NCBI RefSeq assembly: GCF_014641735.1
Contig: NZ_BMIH01000001.1
Location: 707,001-771,000 of the forward strand
Reading direction: 5' to 3'
DNA length: 64,000 nt
DNA from: Sphingomonas metalli
GTDB taxonomy: Bacteria; Pseudomonadota; Alphaproteobacteria; Sphingomonadales; Sphingomonadaceae
The stretch's first letter is position 1. Every line of letters starts with the position of its first letter. Below, in pieces: positions 1 through 10,418 of this stretch. A program made the translations under genes and the position numbers. Under the pieces are notes generated by a model. That model saw only the letters and a list, made by a program, of their open reading frames with translations. It had not been told where the DNA came from and did not search any database.

Positions 1-709
1 GCAGCGCGAAGGAGCGGACGAGCGTCCGCCGCAGCACCGCGATCTGCCCGTCCAGCCCGTCGCGGCTCTGCGCGACCTGGAAGCGCCAGCGCACCGGCGA
101 TCCGGGCAGCCGCACGTCGCGCTCGACGATGCGCAGCTTCTCGCCGGGAAACTGGTTGCTGTCATAGGCATGGACCGCGCGGTCGGAATGGGCGGTGCCA
201 TAGGCGAGCCGCCGGTCCCAGAGCGAGCGCGACGGGAACGGCTCGCGGCCGGGCGCCGAGACCTGCCAGTAGAGGCCGGAATTGGGCTCGAGGAACTGCT
301 GGTCGGCCGCCTCTCGGGTAAAGATCACCTCGCCCTCCGGCGCGATCTCGGCCGACAGGATCAGTGCCTTCATGACATATTCGAGCTGGTCGTCGAAGTT
401 GCGCGTCACCGCGTCCTTCAGCACCTTGTCGAGCGCGAAGCCGCCGCCGAGGAGCAGCACCCCGATCCAGCCCGCCGCGATCAGGATCATGCGACGCGAC
501 AGCGATCCCGTCGAATGGCCCGACAGCCGATAGGCGCGTGTCTCCGTCACCACCCGGCCCAGCGCCCAGGCCAGCATCAGCCCGCCCGCCAGCATCAGGA
601 ACGAACCGGCCAGCCACACGCCCTGCATCGCCTGCACCCCGCCAAAGGCGAGCAGGGCCATACCCGCCAGCGCCACGAGGGCGCCGAAGCCGCGGCGGGT
701 GACGGTCAT
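1..709 (-). CDS. Sensor histidine kinase, N-terminal part (cut by window edge)
   Basis: The reverse strand is open from an ATG at 709 to the window edge, giving about 236 residues without a stop. The N-terminus has hydrophobic segments at about residues 8-50, then a further membrane segment after SLSRRM at about residues 72-95. An extracytoplasmic stretch follows (NFDDQLEYVMKAL, LEPNSGLYWQV), typical of PhoQ/QseC-like sensors. The HAMP, HisKA and ATPase domains would lie beyond the window. It starts 25 nt after the stop of the OmpR-type regulator, so the two form one operon, regulator first. A start at the SLSRRM methionine (about residue 74) is possible; it would remove the first hydrophobic segments. 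The stimulus cannot be told. Confidence 0.8.
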   Translation of the reverse strand, partial: MTVTRRGFGALVALAGMALLAFGGVQAMQGVWLAGSFLMLAGGLMLAWALGRVVTETRAYRLSGHSTGSLSRRMILIAAGWIGVLLLGGGFALDKVLKDAVTRNFDDQLEYVMKALILSAEIAPEGEVIFTREAADQQFLEPNSGLYWQVSAPGREPFPSRSLWDRRLAYGTAHSDRAVHAYDSNQFPGEKLRIVERDVRLPGSPVRWRFQVAQSRDGLDGQIAVLRRTLVRSFAL

Positions 710-734
710 CGCTGTGTCGGCCGCAGCCGCCCGT

Positions 735-1400
735 TCACGCCGCCGGATCCTCCAGGCTATAGCCCAGGCCGCGGATGGTGGTGATCACGTCCTGCCCCAG
801 CTTCTTGCGGATGCGCGTCACGAACACCTCGATCGTGTTCGAATCCCGGTCGAAATCCTGGTCGTAGATATGTTCGATCAGCTCGGTGCGGCTCACCACC
901 TTGCCCTTGTGGTGCAGAAGATAGCTGAGCAGCTTGTATTCCTGCGCGGTCAGCTTCACCGGCTCGCCCGCCTTGGTGACCTTGCCCGAGCGCGTGTCGA
1001 GCCGCACGTCCCCGGCGGTCAGCTCCGACGAGGCATTGCCGGAGGCGCGGCGGATCAGCGCGCGCAGCCGGGCGATCAGCTCCTCGGTCTGGAAGGGCTT
1101 GGCGACATAGTCGTCCGCGCCCGCGTCGAGCCCCGCCACCTTGTCCGACCAGCTGTCGCGCGCGGTCAGCACCAGCACGGGCGTGGTGCGGCCTTCCTTG
1201 CGCCAGCGGTCGAGCACGGTCAGCCCGTCCACCTCGGGCAGGCCCAGGTCGAGCACGATCGCGTCATAGCTTTCGGTGGAGCCGAGATAATGCCCCTCCT
1301 CGCCATCGGTGGCGAGATCGATGGCATAGCCCGCCCCCTCCAGCGTGTTGCGCAGCTGCTGGCCCAGATTGGGTTCGTCCTCGACGATCAGTACGCGCAT
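735..1400 (-). CDS. OmpR-family response regulator
   Basis: This 221-residue protein is a two-component transcription factor. The receiver domain (1-115) has the acidic pocket E7/D8, phosphoacceptor D51 in VLDLGLP, T79 and K101 in AKPF. The C-terminal winged helix (about 125-218) ends with the recognition segment TIEVFVTRIRKKLG and the wing IRGLGYSLE, as in PhoP/QseB/OmpR. The gene leads an operon with the sensor kinase just downstream. A terminator hairpin for the neighbouring PEP-CTERM gene lies between them, so it should be transcribed from its own promoter. The target genes are unknown. Confidence 0.93.
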   Translation of the reverse strand: MRVLIVEDEPNLGQQLRNTLEGAGYAIDLATDGEEGHYLGSTESYDAIVLDLGLPEVDGLTVLDRWRKEGRTTPVLVLTARDSWSDKVAGLDAGADDYVAKPFQTEELIARLRALIRRASGNASSELTAGDVRLDTRSGKVTKAGEPVKLTAQEYKLLSYLLHHKGKVVSRTELIEHIYDQDFDRDSNTIEVFVTRIRKKLGQDVITTIRGLGYSLEDPAA

Positions 1401-1420
1401 GGTCTCTCCTCAAACCAACG

Positions 1421-1456
1421 AAAAACGGCCGGCATCCGCTACCACGGAGCCGGCCG
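1421..1456 (-). terminator. Rho-independent terminator of the PEPxxWA-CTERM gene
   Basis: On the reverse strand an 8-bp GC stem (CGGCCGGC paired with GCCGGCCG, 1449-1456 and 1426-1433) is followed directly by five T residues (1425-1421). It lies 35 nt past the stop of the PEPxxWA-CTERM gene and upstream of the response regulator, so it separates the two units. Confidence 0.8.
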
Positions 1457-1490
1457 GTACGGAAACGCCGCTGTCCCGCGGCTTAACGGA

Positions 1491-2036
1491 TCAGGCGAAG
1501 GCCGCCGCGCGGCGACGGCGCATCGCTCCGCCGACCAGGCCGAAGCCCAGGATCAGGAGCGCCCAGGTCGCCGGCTCCGGCACGGCCGTCACCGTCACGT
1601 CGCCCGCGGTCGCGATCAGGTCGCCGACCGAGATGAAGTAGCCGACGTCCGCCAGCGACAGCACCAGCGGCGCGTTGCTGTTGGTCAGGCCGAGCGCGAC
1701 TTCCAGCAGGGCGGCGCTGTCATCGAAAGTGACCAGCTGGTTGAGCGCCAGATCTCCGCCGACGGTGCCCAGCGATCCGTCCAGCGTGTAGGTCAGGACG
1801 CCGCCGACCGACACGGTGCCGGTTCCGCCGGTGATCCCGTACACCCGAAAGGCCTGACCGGTGTCGGCATCGACACCATCCACGCCGTCGTCGGTGAAGA
1901 ACACGCCCGACCCTTCGAGCGTCTGGTTCGATCCCGTCGTGCCCGAGAAGGAGAAGCTGAAACTGGTCGCCGCCGACGCGACCTGAGCGGTCATCGCCAT
2001 CGCCAGTGCCATCACGGCCGTTACGAGCTTGTTCAT
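1491..2036 (-). CDS. PEPxxWA-CTERM sorting-domain protein
   Basis: This 181-residue exported protein begins with a signal peptide (MNKLVTAVMALAMAMTAQVASA). It ends with the tripartite sorting tail: VPEPATWA, a hydrophobic helix LLILGFGLVGGA, then the basic cluster MRRRR. This tail marks substrates of exosortase-type systems in sphingomonads. The middle (about 25-150) is rich in Ser, Thr, Gly and Asp, looks beta-structured and is otherwise unrecognised. An AGGGGATG sequence lies just before the ATG. No exosortase gene is in the window, but the PrsK/PrsR-type regulators associated with such systems lie 3.6 kb away. Confidence 0.9.
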   Translation of the reverse strand: MNKLVTAVMALAMAMTAQVASAATSFSFSFSGTTGSNQTLEGSGVFFTDDGVDGVDADTGQAFRVYGITGGTGTVSVGGVLTYTLDGSLGTVGGDLALNQLVTFDDSAALLEVALGLTNSNAPLVLSLADVGYFISVGDLIATAGDVTVTAVPEPATWALLILGFGLVGGAMRRRRAAAFA

Positions 2037-2418
2037 GTCATCCCCTTTTTACCCGTTCGCGCAGATGGTTAGCCGAAATCGTTACGCGAACAGCTTAATC
2101 GTGGATTAACAGGATTCGATCCCGCAGGAAACGCAAAAGCGCGAAAAATCCTTGTCCCGGAATGACTCAAAACCGGACGGCAACGACTCGGCACAGGAGC
2201 CGCAGCGTCGCTAGTTCCGCCGACATGGGAGAGATCGTCGCCCCAGCGCTGCCTGGGACATCGGGCGGTTCCAGCCCTGCGCCGTCATTGATAATTCCCG
2301 GCCCTCGCTGGGTTGACGACCGTTTCAGCTCAATATCAAGGGCCTTGCGCCAACGAGAGTCGCCGCAGCGGCGCAGGATCGTCGCGGCGCGTGGCGAGAC
2401 CACGAACGGCGACGATCC
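2037..2418. other. Intergenic region without recognisable gene
   Basis: This 382-bp stretch lies between two reverse-strand genes. The part next to the PEPxxWA-CTERM gene is AT-richer and presumably holds its promoter; I looked for a sigma54 -24/-12 pair and found none. Short open frames occur on both strands, but none has a Shine-Dalgarno sequence or resembles a known family. Confidence 0.5.
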
Positions 2419-2724
2419 CTACCGCCCCGTGCGCCCTACGATCTGGCCCGACCGGCCATCGACATCCACCCAGATGACATTGCCGTTGCGCAGGAATTTC
2501 AGGGTATAGATCCCGGTTTCCCCGTCGAAGTCCGATCCGAGATATTCGGCGCCGCCCATGTTCGGCACGATCCGCCGCTCGATGTCGCGCAGGCTCATCA
2601 GCTTGCCTTGGCGCCGACCGTCGAACGCCTGCATCTGGTCGTTGCGCCGCTGCGCCACGGCCTCGGCGGGACCCATCGCAGGGGCGGCGGCGGCAAGCAG
2701 CGCGAGGAGGGCGGGGCTCTTCAT
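2419..2724 (-). CDS. Exported PepSY-domain protein
   Basis: This is a 101-residue protein with a signal peptide at about 1-25 (MKSPALLALLAAAAPAMGPAEAVAQ). A single PepSY-like module follows: the helix LMSLRDIERRIVPNM, then strands GAEYLGSDFD, GIYTLKFLRNGNVIWVDVDG and GQIVGRTGR. PepSY modules are found in peptidase propeptides and in small periplasmic proteins whose role is often unknown. It is monocistronic, and the next gene upstream is divergent. No function beyond the fold is proposed. Confidence 0.82.
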   Translation of the reverse strand: MKSPALLALLAAAAPAMGPAEAVAQRRNDQMQAFDGRRQGKLMSLRDIERRIVPNMGGAEYLGSDFDGETGIYTLKFLRNGNVIWVDVDGRSGQIVGRTGR

Positions 2725-2797
2725 GGACAGACGCCGTAGCTAATGGGCTTTGAACCGGTTGTGAATGACGGCCGGGCCGCCTAGTTCCCGCCCTGTC

Positions 2798-4570
<1,773 letters not shown>

Positions 4571-4576
<6 letters not shown>

Positions 4577-4601
4577 GCGGCACGTTTCCGGTCGCCTAGC
4601 C
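4571..4601 (+). terminator. Hairpin terminator after uup
   Basis: A 9-bp inverted repeat (GGCTAGGCG at 4571-4579 and CGCCTAGCC at 4593-4601) overlaps the uup stop codon. There is no T run, so efficient intrinsic termination is uncertain. Confidence 0.45.
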
Positions 4602-4641
4602 GCCCCTGAAGCCGGATGACGTGATCTTGATCCACCTCTGA

Positions 4642-4710
4642 CCGTTCGCCCTGAGCGCGGTCGCAGGGCCTGAGACTCACCCCTGCTTCGGTTTCGCTCG
4701 GCACGAACGG
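4642..4710. repeat. Interspersed hairpin repeat, family B (diverged copy)
   Basis: The element opens with CCGTTCGCCCTGAGC and closes with GCTCGGCACGAACGG, so its ends are near inverted repeats. It shares the inner GTGAGTCTCA-like segment (here TGAGACTCAC) with copies at 10299 and 45428. It lies between the convergent uup and DUF815 genes. Confidence 0.6.
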
Positions 4711-4732
4711 GTCAATGTGAGGTCATCCAGCT

Positions 4733-5533
4733 CTAGACCGCCATTCCCGCCCGCCCGGCAACCTCCGTCACATATTGCCACGCCACCCGGCCCGACCGGC
4801 TGCCGCGCTGGGTCGCCCAGCGCACCGCCTCGTCGGGATCGAACGGCAGGCCGAGCGGCGACAGATAGCCGCGAACGATCGCCAGATACCCCTCCTGATC
4901 GAGCGCGTGGAAGCCGAGGCTCAACCCGAACCGGTCCGCCAGCGCCAGATGGTCGTCGACCGAGTCGCGCGGATTGATCGCGCTGTCCTGCTCGGCGATG
5001 TCGCGCGGCTGGAGGTGGCGACGATTGGCCGTGACCAGCAGGCGCACGTTCGCGGGCCGCGGCTCCGCCCCGCCTTCCAGCACCGACCGGAGCGCCCGTG
5101 CCTCGGCCGGGGCATCGACCCCCAGATCGTCGAGGAAGACGGCAAAGCCACGCCGCACCGGCGCCAGCGCGGTGAACAGCGCCGGCAGTTCGGCGAGCGC
5201 CGCCACCTCGACCAGCGCGAGGTCACCGCCCGTCGCCTGCACCGCCGCGACCGCGCTCTTCACCAGCGCCGACTTGCCCGTGCCCCGCGCGCCCCACAGC
5301 AGCACGTCGTGCGCGGCGTGGCCCTTGGCGAGGCGCGCCAGATTGTCGGTCAGCGCCGCCTTCTGCCGGTCGATCCCGACCAGCCGGTCGAGCGGCTGGG
5401 CGACGAAGCCGCGCGCCGCCGCCAGCGTCCCCGCGCTCCAGCGATAGGCGGGATGCGCCGACGGATCGGCGGCCGGGGCGGGCGGCGGCGACAGGCGTTC
5501 GAGCGCGGCGGCGATACGGTCGAGCGGGTCCAT
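4733..5533 (-). CDS. DUF815 family AAA ATPase
   Basis: This 266-residue protein has the layout of DUF815 ATPases: the conserved lead-in GIDRQKAALTDNLARLA, Walker A GARGTGKS, Walker B VFLDDLGVD, a sensor-type segment LLVTANRRHL and an arginine-rich region (PRDIAEQDSAINPRDSVDDHLALADRFGL is characteristic at its start). The family is common in proteobacteria but has no settled function. I start at ATG 5533 (MDPLDRIAAALE). An in-frame start 90 nt further up would add a low-complexity leader overlapping the end of prsR. It lies downstream of prsR on the same strand. Confidence 0.82.
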   Translation of the reverse strand: MDPLDRIAAALERLSPPPAPAADPSAHPAYRWSAGTLAAARGFVAQPLDRLVGIDRQKAALTDNLARLAKGHAAHDVLLWGARGTGKSALVKSAVAAVQATGGDLALVEVAALAELPALFTALAPVRRGFAVFLDDLGVDAPAEARALRSVLEGGAEPRPANVRLLVTANRRHLQPRDIAEQDSAINPRDSVDDHLALADRFGLSLGFHALDQEGYLAIVRGYLSPLGLPFDPDEAVRWATQRGSRSGRVAWQYVTEVAGRAGMAV

Positions 5534-5606
5534 CGCCGCTCCATGAGCAAGCGCCGCGGACGGCGCAAGCGAGGACGCGGGTGAGGCGAAGCGGCTTGGT
5601 TCCCCC

Positions 5607-6956
5607 TCACCCCTGCATGTCATAGGCCTTGAGCAGGTCGTACAGCGTCGGCCGGCTGATCCCCAGCAGCCGCGCCGCGCCGGAGATGTTACCCTCCGCC
5701 TGGGCCAGTGCGCGGCCGATCTCCCGCCGGTCGGCCGCCTCGCGCGCCGCGCGAAGGTTGAGCGGCCCCGCCGCCTCGGCGCCGGCGGGCAGGTCGAGAT
5801 CGGCTGCGGTTACCAGCCGCCCCTCCGCCATGATGACGGCGCGCTTCACCCGGTTCTCCAACTCGCGGACGTTGCCCGGCCAGCGCCAGCTGTCGATCGC
5901 CGCGCGGGCATCCGCCGACAGGCCGGTCACCGCCGGGTTGAGGCTGCGGGCATATTCGCTCACGAAATGCCTGGCGAGCAGCGCCGCATCCCCTGTCCGC
6001 GCCGCCAGCGCCGGGATGCGCACCACGATCTCGGCAAGCCGGTAATAGAGGTCCTCGCGGAACCGCCCCTCGGCGACCATCGCATCGACATCCTGATGCG
6101 TCGCGCAGACGATCCGGGTGTCCACCGGGATGGGGCGCCGCCCGCCGATCCGCTCGATCACCCGCTCCTGCAGGAAGCGCAGCAGCTTGACCTGAAGGGG
6201 CAGCGGCACATCCCCGATCTCGTCGAGGAACAGCGTACCGCCCGCGGCCTGCTCGATCTTCCCCTCGGTCGTCTTGACCGCGCCGGTAAAGGCGCCCTTC
6301 TCATAGCCGAACAGCTCGGCCTCGAGCAGCGTCTCGGGAATGGCGGCGCAGTTGATCGCGACGAACGACCCGCTTGCGCGCGGGGAAGCGCGGTGCAGCC
6401 CGCGCGCCAGCAGCTCCTTGCCCGTGCCGCTCGCGCCGAGCAGCATCACCGACACGTCGGCAGGCGCCACCCGCTCCAGCGTCCGGGCGACCTGCGCCAT
6501 TTCGGGCGAAGCATAGACGAGGCCGCCGAACCCGCCCGGCCCGCTCCGCGCCGCGAGCCGCCGGTTCTCCGCCTCCAGCGCATGGACGTGAAAGGCGCGC
6601 GCGACGATCAGGCCCAGCGCATCGATGTCGATCGGCTTGGCATAGAAGTCCCAGGCCCCGTCCCCGATCGCCGCCAGCGCGCTGTCGCGGGCGCCATGGC
6701 CCGATGCGACGATCACCTTGGTGGCCGGCGCCATCTCCAGCACCGCGCGCAGCGTCGCGAAACCCTCTGCCGTGCCGTCCGGATCGGGCGGCAGCCCGAG
6801 ATCGAGCGTGACCACCGCCGGTTCGTGCAGCCGCATCGCGTCGATCGCCGCGGCACGGTCCCCCGCCACGACGACGTCATAGGCGTCGTAGGCCCAGCGG
6901 AGCTGGCGGGCGAGCCCCTCGTCGTCCTCGACCACGAGCAGGACGGGGCGGGTCAT
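5607..6956 (-). CDS. prsR: PEP-CTERM-type sigma54-dependent response regulator (PrsR)
   Basis: This 449-residue NtrC-type activator has a receiver domain (1-125) with D11/D12, phosphoacceptor D52 in VTLDLGLP and a K in YAKPID. The AAA+ sigma54-interaction domain follows (about 150-380), with Walker A GASGTGKE, the sigma54 contact loop ELFGYEKGAFTGAV and Walker B GTLFLDEIGDV. The Fis-type helix-turn-helix is at the C-terminus (NISGAARLLGISRPTLYDLLK). Length, order and pairing with a PrsK-like kinase identify PrsR, the regulator associated with exosortase and exopolysaccharide loci. Its start overlaps the end of prsK by 4 nt (ATGA), so translation is probably coupled. The PEPxxWA-CTERM protein at 1491 is a possible target, but no sigma54 promoter was seen there. 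Confidence 0.9.
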   Translation of the reverse strand: MTRPVLLVVEDDEGLARQLRWAYDAYDVVVAGDRAAAIDAMRLHEPAVVTLDLGLPPDPDGTAEGFATLRAVLEMAPATKVIVASGHGARDSALAAIGDGAWDFYAKPIDIDALGLIVARAFHVHALEAENRRLAARSGPGGFGGLVYASPEMAQVARTLERVAPADVSVMLLGASGTGKELLARGLHRASPRASGSFVAINCAAIPETLLEAELFGYEKGAFTGAVKTTEGKIEQAAGGTLFLDEIGDVPLPLQVKLLRFLQERVIERIGGRRPIPVDTRIVCATHQDVDAMVAEGRFREDLYYRLAEIVVRIPALAARTGDAALLARHFVSEYARSLNPAVTGLSADARAAIDSWRWPGNVRELENRVKRAVIMAEGRLVTAADLDLPAGAEAAGPLNLRAAREAADRREIGRALAQAEGNISGAARLLGISRPTLYDLLKAYDMQG

Positions 6957-9016
6957 GCGGCATTCTCCAGTGAACCTGTATCGGCGGGCGCGGCGGGCAG
7001 CAGGATGGTGAAGCAGCTCCCCGCGCCTTCGCGGCTGTCGACCTCCAGCGTGCCGCCCATCGCCTGCACCAGCTGGCGCGCCTCATAGGCACCGATTCCG
7101 AAGCCGGCGGGTTTGGACGAGGCGAAGGGGCGGAACAGCTGGTCGCGCACGAACGCCGCCGACATGCCGCAGCCCGTGTCGCGCACCGCGATGCGGGGCC
7201 GCCCGTCGTCGCCGCCGCCGACCAGCAGCGTCACCGGCGCGCCGGGCGCGCTCGCCTCCGCGGCGTTCTGGAGCAGGTGCCCGAGCGCCTGTTCGAGCCG
7301 CTGCGGCTGGGCAAGCGCGAAGGCCCTACCCTGGTCGATGATCTCGACTGGATGCTGCGCGCGGCGGACCGTAGCCAGCCGCAAGGCGAGTTCCGCCAGA
7401 TCCACCGGGCGCGCCGTCTCCGGCCGGGCACCGTCATGCTGACCCAGCCGGGCGAGGAGCGTCGTCATCCGCCCCGCCGAATCGCGCAGCGTCGCGACCA
7501 TGTCGGCACGGAATGCGGGATTGTCGGCATGCCGCTCCGCGTTGCGGGCGACGAGCGTCAGCTGGCTCGCGACATTCTTGATGTCGTGGATCAGGAAGGC
7601 GAAGCGGCGGTTGAACTCGTCGAAGCGGCGGGCCTCCGCCAGGGCCGCGTGGGCGCGATCCTCGGCCAGATAGCTCGCCGCCTGCCGCCCGGCGATCCGC
7701 AGCAGATCGAAATCCTCCCAGTCGAGCGCGCGGTCGACCGGCGGGCGCGACAGGATGATCGCGCCGGTCAGTCGCTCGCCGTGCGGCAGCGGCACCACGG
7801 CCCAGGCATCGGGATCGCCCGCCAGCCAGTGCGGCACCACCTGCCACTCGGGCGCCCCGGCATCGCCGCGCAGTTCGTCGAGCGACAGGATGCGCCCGGT
7901 CTGCGCCAGATGCCGGGCGAAGGCGGCCTCGGCGCCCCGCTCCTTCGGCTCGCCCGGCCAGCGCCACGCGGCGGCCTCGGCCAGCCCCTCGCCCGCGCAG
8001 GTGAGAAGCAGGCCGGCGGGCGAATCGGTGATATCCGCCAGCGCCTTGACGATGCGCGTGCCGAGCGGATCGGCCCCCTCGCCCGGCACGCCCAGCGTCG
8101 CCGTGAAGCGTTGCCACTCGCTGCGATAGTCGTAGCGGTGGCCGAACAGATGCTTGGCGACCTTGACCCGCATCCAGGCCCGAAGCCATGGCGTGGAGAC
8201 GAAGGCGAGCAGCGCCGCGGTGGCGCCGAACACCACCGCGGTCTGCGCCGCGCGGGCATGGACGCCTGCCAGGACCGCCGCGCCGCTCGCCAGCAGCACG
8301 ATGAAGCCGGCATAGGCGATGACGGCGCTGAGCACGATCAGCCGCATGGCGAGCGGACGCGACAGGGCCGGCCCGCTCACGCCCCGATCGGCGCCCGCCG
8401 CCGCCAGCAGCAGCGCGACGGCGACCATCACCGGCCCGCGCAGCGCGATCACCTCGCCCAGCATCGCGGGCTGCAGCACGGTGGCGGCGGCGGCGATCAG
8501 GTCGCCGCCCCAGATCAGGGCGAGGCCGAGCGTCAAAAGCCGCAGCGCTCCGGTGTCGCGGCCCCGCTGTCCGGCGACATGGCTGAGCAGCAGGCACGCT
8601 CCGGCAGCGCCCACCGCCGCCAGCAGCGCCCGCGTCACCGCCAGAGCGCGGCCGGGCTCGCTCCCGCCGAGCACCGCCAGCACCATGTCGCCGAGCAGGA
8701 CCAGCGCCGCGAGCAGCGCGAGCGCCGTCATCGACCGCCCCGCCCCGCCGCGGGCCCTGGCGAGCAGCACGATGACGTGCAGCCATGCGAGGCTGCGCGC
8801 CGCCCTGGCGATCTGCGTGCTGACATCGTCGGGCTCGATCCCGGCGACCGCCAGGGCCCAGAGCGCCGTCAGCGCCAGCGCCGTGGCGAGCGCGGCGTGC
8901 GGCACCGCCGACACGCGTCGCAGCGGCGCGGCATCCTGCCGCCACGATGCCAGCGCCAGCGCGCCGAACAACAGCGCGGCAAGGGCATGGCCCCAAAGAA
9001 TGATCGTGGCCGTCAT
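6953..9016 (-). CDS. prsK: PEP-CTERM-type sensor histidine kinase (PrsK)
   Basis: This 687-residue membrane kinase has about eight or more hydrophobic segments in residues 1-280. A GAF-like sensory domain (about 310-450) follows, then the kinase core. The core shows the H box FLIHDIKNVASQL (phosphorylated His), N box LGHLLQNAAEAS, G1 VRDTGCGM and G2 GFGIGAYEARQLVQ. Layout and linkage to prsR fit the PrsK family. I start at ATG 9016 (MTATIILWGHALAALL), where the first membrane helix begins; an upstream start adds 19 polar residues. The gene is divergent from a mannose-1-phosphate guanylyltransferase across a 150-bp region, which hints at polysaccharide regulation. Confidence 0.9.
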   Translation of the reverse strand: MTATIILWGHALAALLFGALALASWRQDAAPLRRVSAVPHAALATALALTALWALAVAGIEPDDVSTQIARAARSLAWLHVIVLLARARGGAGRSMTALALLAALVLLGDMVLAVLGGSEPGRALAVTRALLAAVGAAGACLLLSHVAGQRGRDTGALRLLTLGLALIWGGDLIAAAATVLQPAMLGEVIALRGPVMVAVALLLAAAGADRGVSGPALSRPLAMRLIVLSAVIAYAGFIVLLASGAAVLAGVHARAAQTAVVFGATAALLAFVSTPWLRAWMRVKVAKHLFGHRYDYRSEWQRFTATLGVPGEGADPLGTRIVKALADITDSPAGLLLTCAGEGLAEAAAWRWPGEPKERGAEAAFARHLAQTGRILSLDELRGDAGAPEWQVVPHWLAGDPDAWAVVPLPHGERLTGAIILSRPPVDRALDWEDFDLLRIAGRQAASYLAEDRAHAALAEARRFDEFNRRFAFLIHDIKNVASQLTLVARNAERHADNPAFRADMVATLRDSAGRMTTLLARLGQHDGARPETARPVDLAELALRLATVRRAQHPVEIIDQGRAFALAQPQRLEQALGHLLQNAAEASAPGAPVTLLVGGGDDGRPRIAVRDTGCGMSAAFVRDQLFRPFASSKPAGFGIGAYEARQLVQAMGGTLEVDSREGAGSCFTILLPAAPADTGSLENAA

Positions 9017-9166
9017 GGTGATCCGCCGCGCGCCGCCACTGTAAAATCGTCCGACAGTGCGAATAGAAGCCAAAGTGCTGACAAATCTTGAACACGAATG
9101 CCGCGATGATCGTTACGGGGTTAACCTGTGTCGCGTTAAGGGGGCGGCCAGGCTTCAGGAGGATCC

Positions 9167-10216
9167 ATGCGCGTCAACACCATCGTTCCCGTCATCCTGT
9201 CCGGCGGGTCGGGCACCCGGCTGTGGCCGATGTCCCGGCCGGAGCGGCCCAAGCAGTTCCTGCCGCTGACGGCGGACGAAACGATGCTGCAGCTGACCGC
9301 GCGCCGGGCGGCGGGCGAACGCTTCGCCGCGCCGATCGTCGTCGCCAATGCCGCCCATGCCGGCGAGGTCGAGGAGCAGCTCGGCGGGATCGGCGTCACC
9401 GCCCAGGCGCTGGTGCTGGAGCCGGCCGGCCGGAACACCGCGCCCGCCATCGCGCTGGCCGCGCTGGTCGCCGAGGATCCCGAGGCGGCGCTGCTGGTGA
9501 TGCCGTCGGACCATGTCATCGCCGATGTCGACGCCTTCCACGCGGCTATCGGCCGCGCGCTGCCGCTGGTCAACGACGGCTGGCTCGTGACCTTCGGCAT
9601 CGAGCCGGATGCGCCCGAGACGGGCTATGGCTGGATCCAGACCGGCGAGGAGATCGCGCCCGGCGTTCATCGCGTCGCCCGGTTCGTCGAGAAGCCGAAG
9701 CTCGACCGGGCGCAGGCGATGCTGGCGCAGGGCGGCCATGCCTGGAACGGCGGCATCTTCCTGTTCCGCGCCGACATGTATCTCGGCGCGCTCGCCGCGC
9801 ATGCGCCCGAGATGCTGACCGCCGTCAGGACCTCGATCGAGCAGGGCCGCCGCGACGGCGCACGCATCCATCCCGATGCCGCCGCCTTCGCGACGTCGCC
9901 GTCCGACTCGATCGACTATGCGGTGATGGAAAAGGCCGATCGCGTCGCGGTCGTGCCGGTCGCGATGGGGTGGAGCGACGTCGGCAGCTGGGACGCGCTG
10001 CACGCGATCAGCCAGACCGACCCGCACGGCAACGTCCATGGCGGCGAGGTGATCGCGGTCGACACCCAGAACTGCCTCGTCCGCTCGGACGGCGTCCGCA
10101 TCGCGATGGTCGGCGTCAGCGACCTCGTCGTCGTGGCGAGTGGCAACGACATCCTCGTCCTGCCGCGGGGCCGCAGCCAGGAGGTCAGAAAGCTGATCGA
10201 CGCGATGAAGAAGTAA
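9167..10216 (+). CDS. manC: Mannose-1-phosphate guanylyltransferase
   Basis: This 349-residue enzyme makes GDP-mannose from mannose-1-phosphate and GTP for surface polysaccharides. The nucleotidyltransferase signature LSGGSGTRLWPMSRPERPKQ is at residues 10-29. The Mg-binding motif MPSDHVIAD, the sugar site ETGYGWIQTG, FVEKPK and WNGGIFLF follow in the usual order. The protein ends after a partial beta-helix region and lacks the phosphomannose isomerase half found in AlgA-type bifunctional proteins (about 480 residues), so mannose-6-phosphate must come from another enzyme. AGGAGG lies just before the ATG. It is divergent from prsK and ends at a strong hairpin. Confidence 0.92.
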   Translation: MRVNTIVPVILSGGSGTRLWPMSRPERPKQFLPLTADETMLQLTARRAAGERFAAPIVVANAAHAGEVEEQLGGIGVTAQALVLEPAGRNTAPAIALAALVAEDPEAALLVMPSDHVIADVDAFHAAIGRALPLVNDGWLVTFGIEPDAPETGYGWIQTGEEIAPGVHRVARFVEKPKLDRAQAMLAQGGHAWNGGIFLFRADMYLGALAAHAPEMLTAVRTSIEQGRRDGARIHPDAAAFATSPSDSIDYAVMEKADRVAVVPVAMGWSDVGSWDALHAISQTDPHGNVHGGEVIAVDTQNCLVRSDGVRIAMVGVSDLVVVASGNDILVLPRGRSQEVRKLIDAMKK

Positions 10217-10227
10217 GGCTCTTCCGT

Positions 10228-10261
10228 CATTCCGACCCCGGCGCAGGCCGGGGTCGGAATG
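10228..10261 (+). terminator. Strong hairpin after manC
   Basis: A perfect 15-bp inverted repeat (10228-10242 and 10247-10261) with a GCAG loop lies 12 nt after the manC stop. Its core CCCCGGCGCAGGCCGGGG is shared with the family C repeats at 33243 and 45844. No T run follows, so it may act as a transcript-end stabiliser. Confidence 0.6.
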
Positions 10262-10298
10262 AGGGTGACAACTCAGAGCCGGATGACATCGTATAGAC

Positions 10299-10367
10299 CC
10301 GTTCGTGCTGAGCGAAGTCAAAGCGCAGGTGAGTCTCACGCCCTTCGACTACGCTCAGGGCGAACGG
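10299..10367. repeat. Interspersed hairpin repeat, family B
   Basis: The ends are CCGTTCGTGCTGAGCGAAG and CTCAGGGCGAACGG, near inverted repeats around GCAGGTGAGTCTCACGCCC. It is closely related to the copy at 45428 and lies between the convergent manC and DUF3429 genes. Confidence 0.65.
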
Positions 10368-10418
10368 TGTGAGGGGCGGGTGAACCGCAAATCATCGTGC
10401 TCCAGCCTTAGGCCCCTC

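Noticed and set aside
2037..2160. A sigma54 promoter for the PEPxxWA-CTERM gene
   Set aside because: Looked for GG-N10-GC in the upstream region. A TTGC-like -12 exists but the GG is 15 nt away, not 10.
2162..2509. Possible 115-residue gene in the gap before the PepSY gene
   Set aside because: No ribosome site, no family, and it runs into the PepSY gene on the other strand.
7277..9091. A 604-residue forward frame opposite prsK
   Set aside because: Mirror of the kinase gene; no motif or Shine-Dalgarno.
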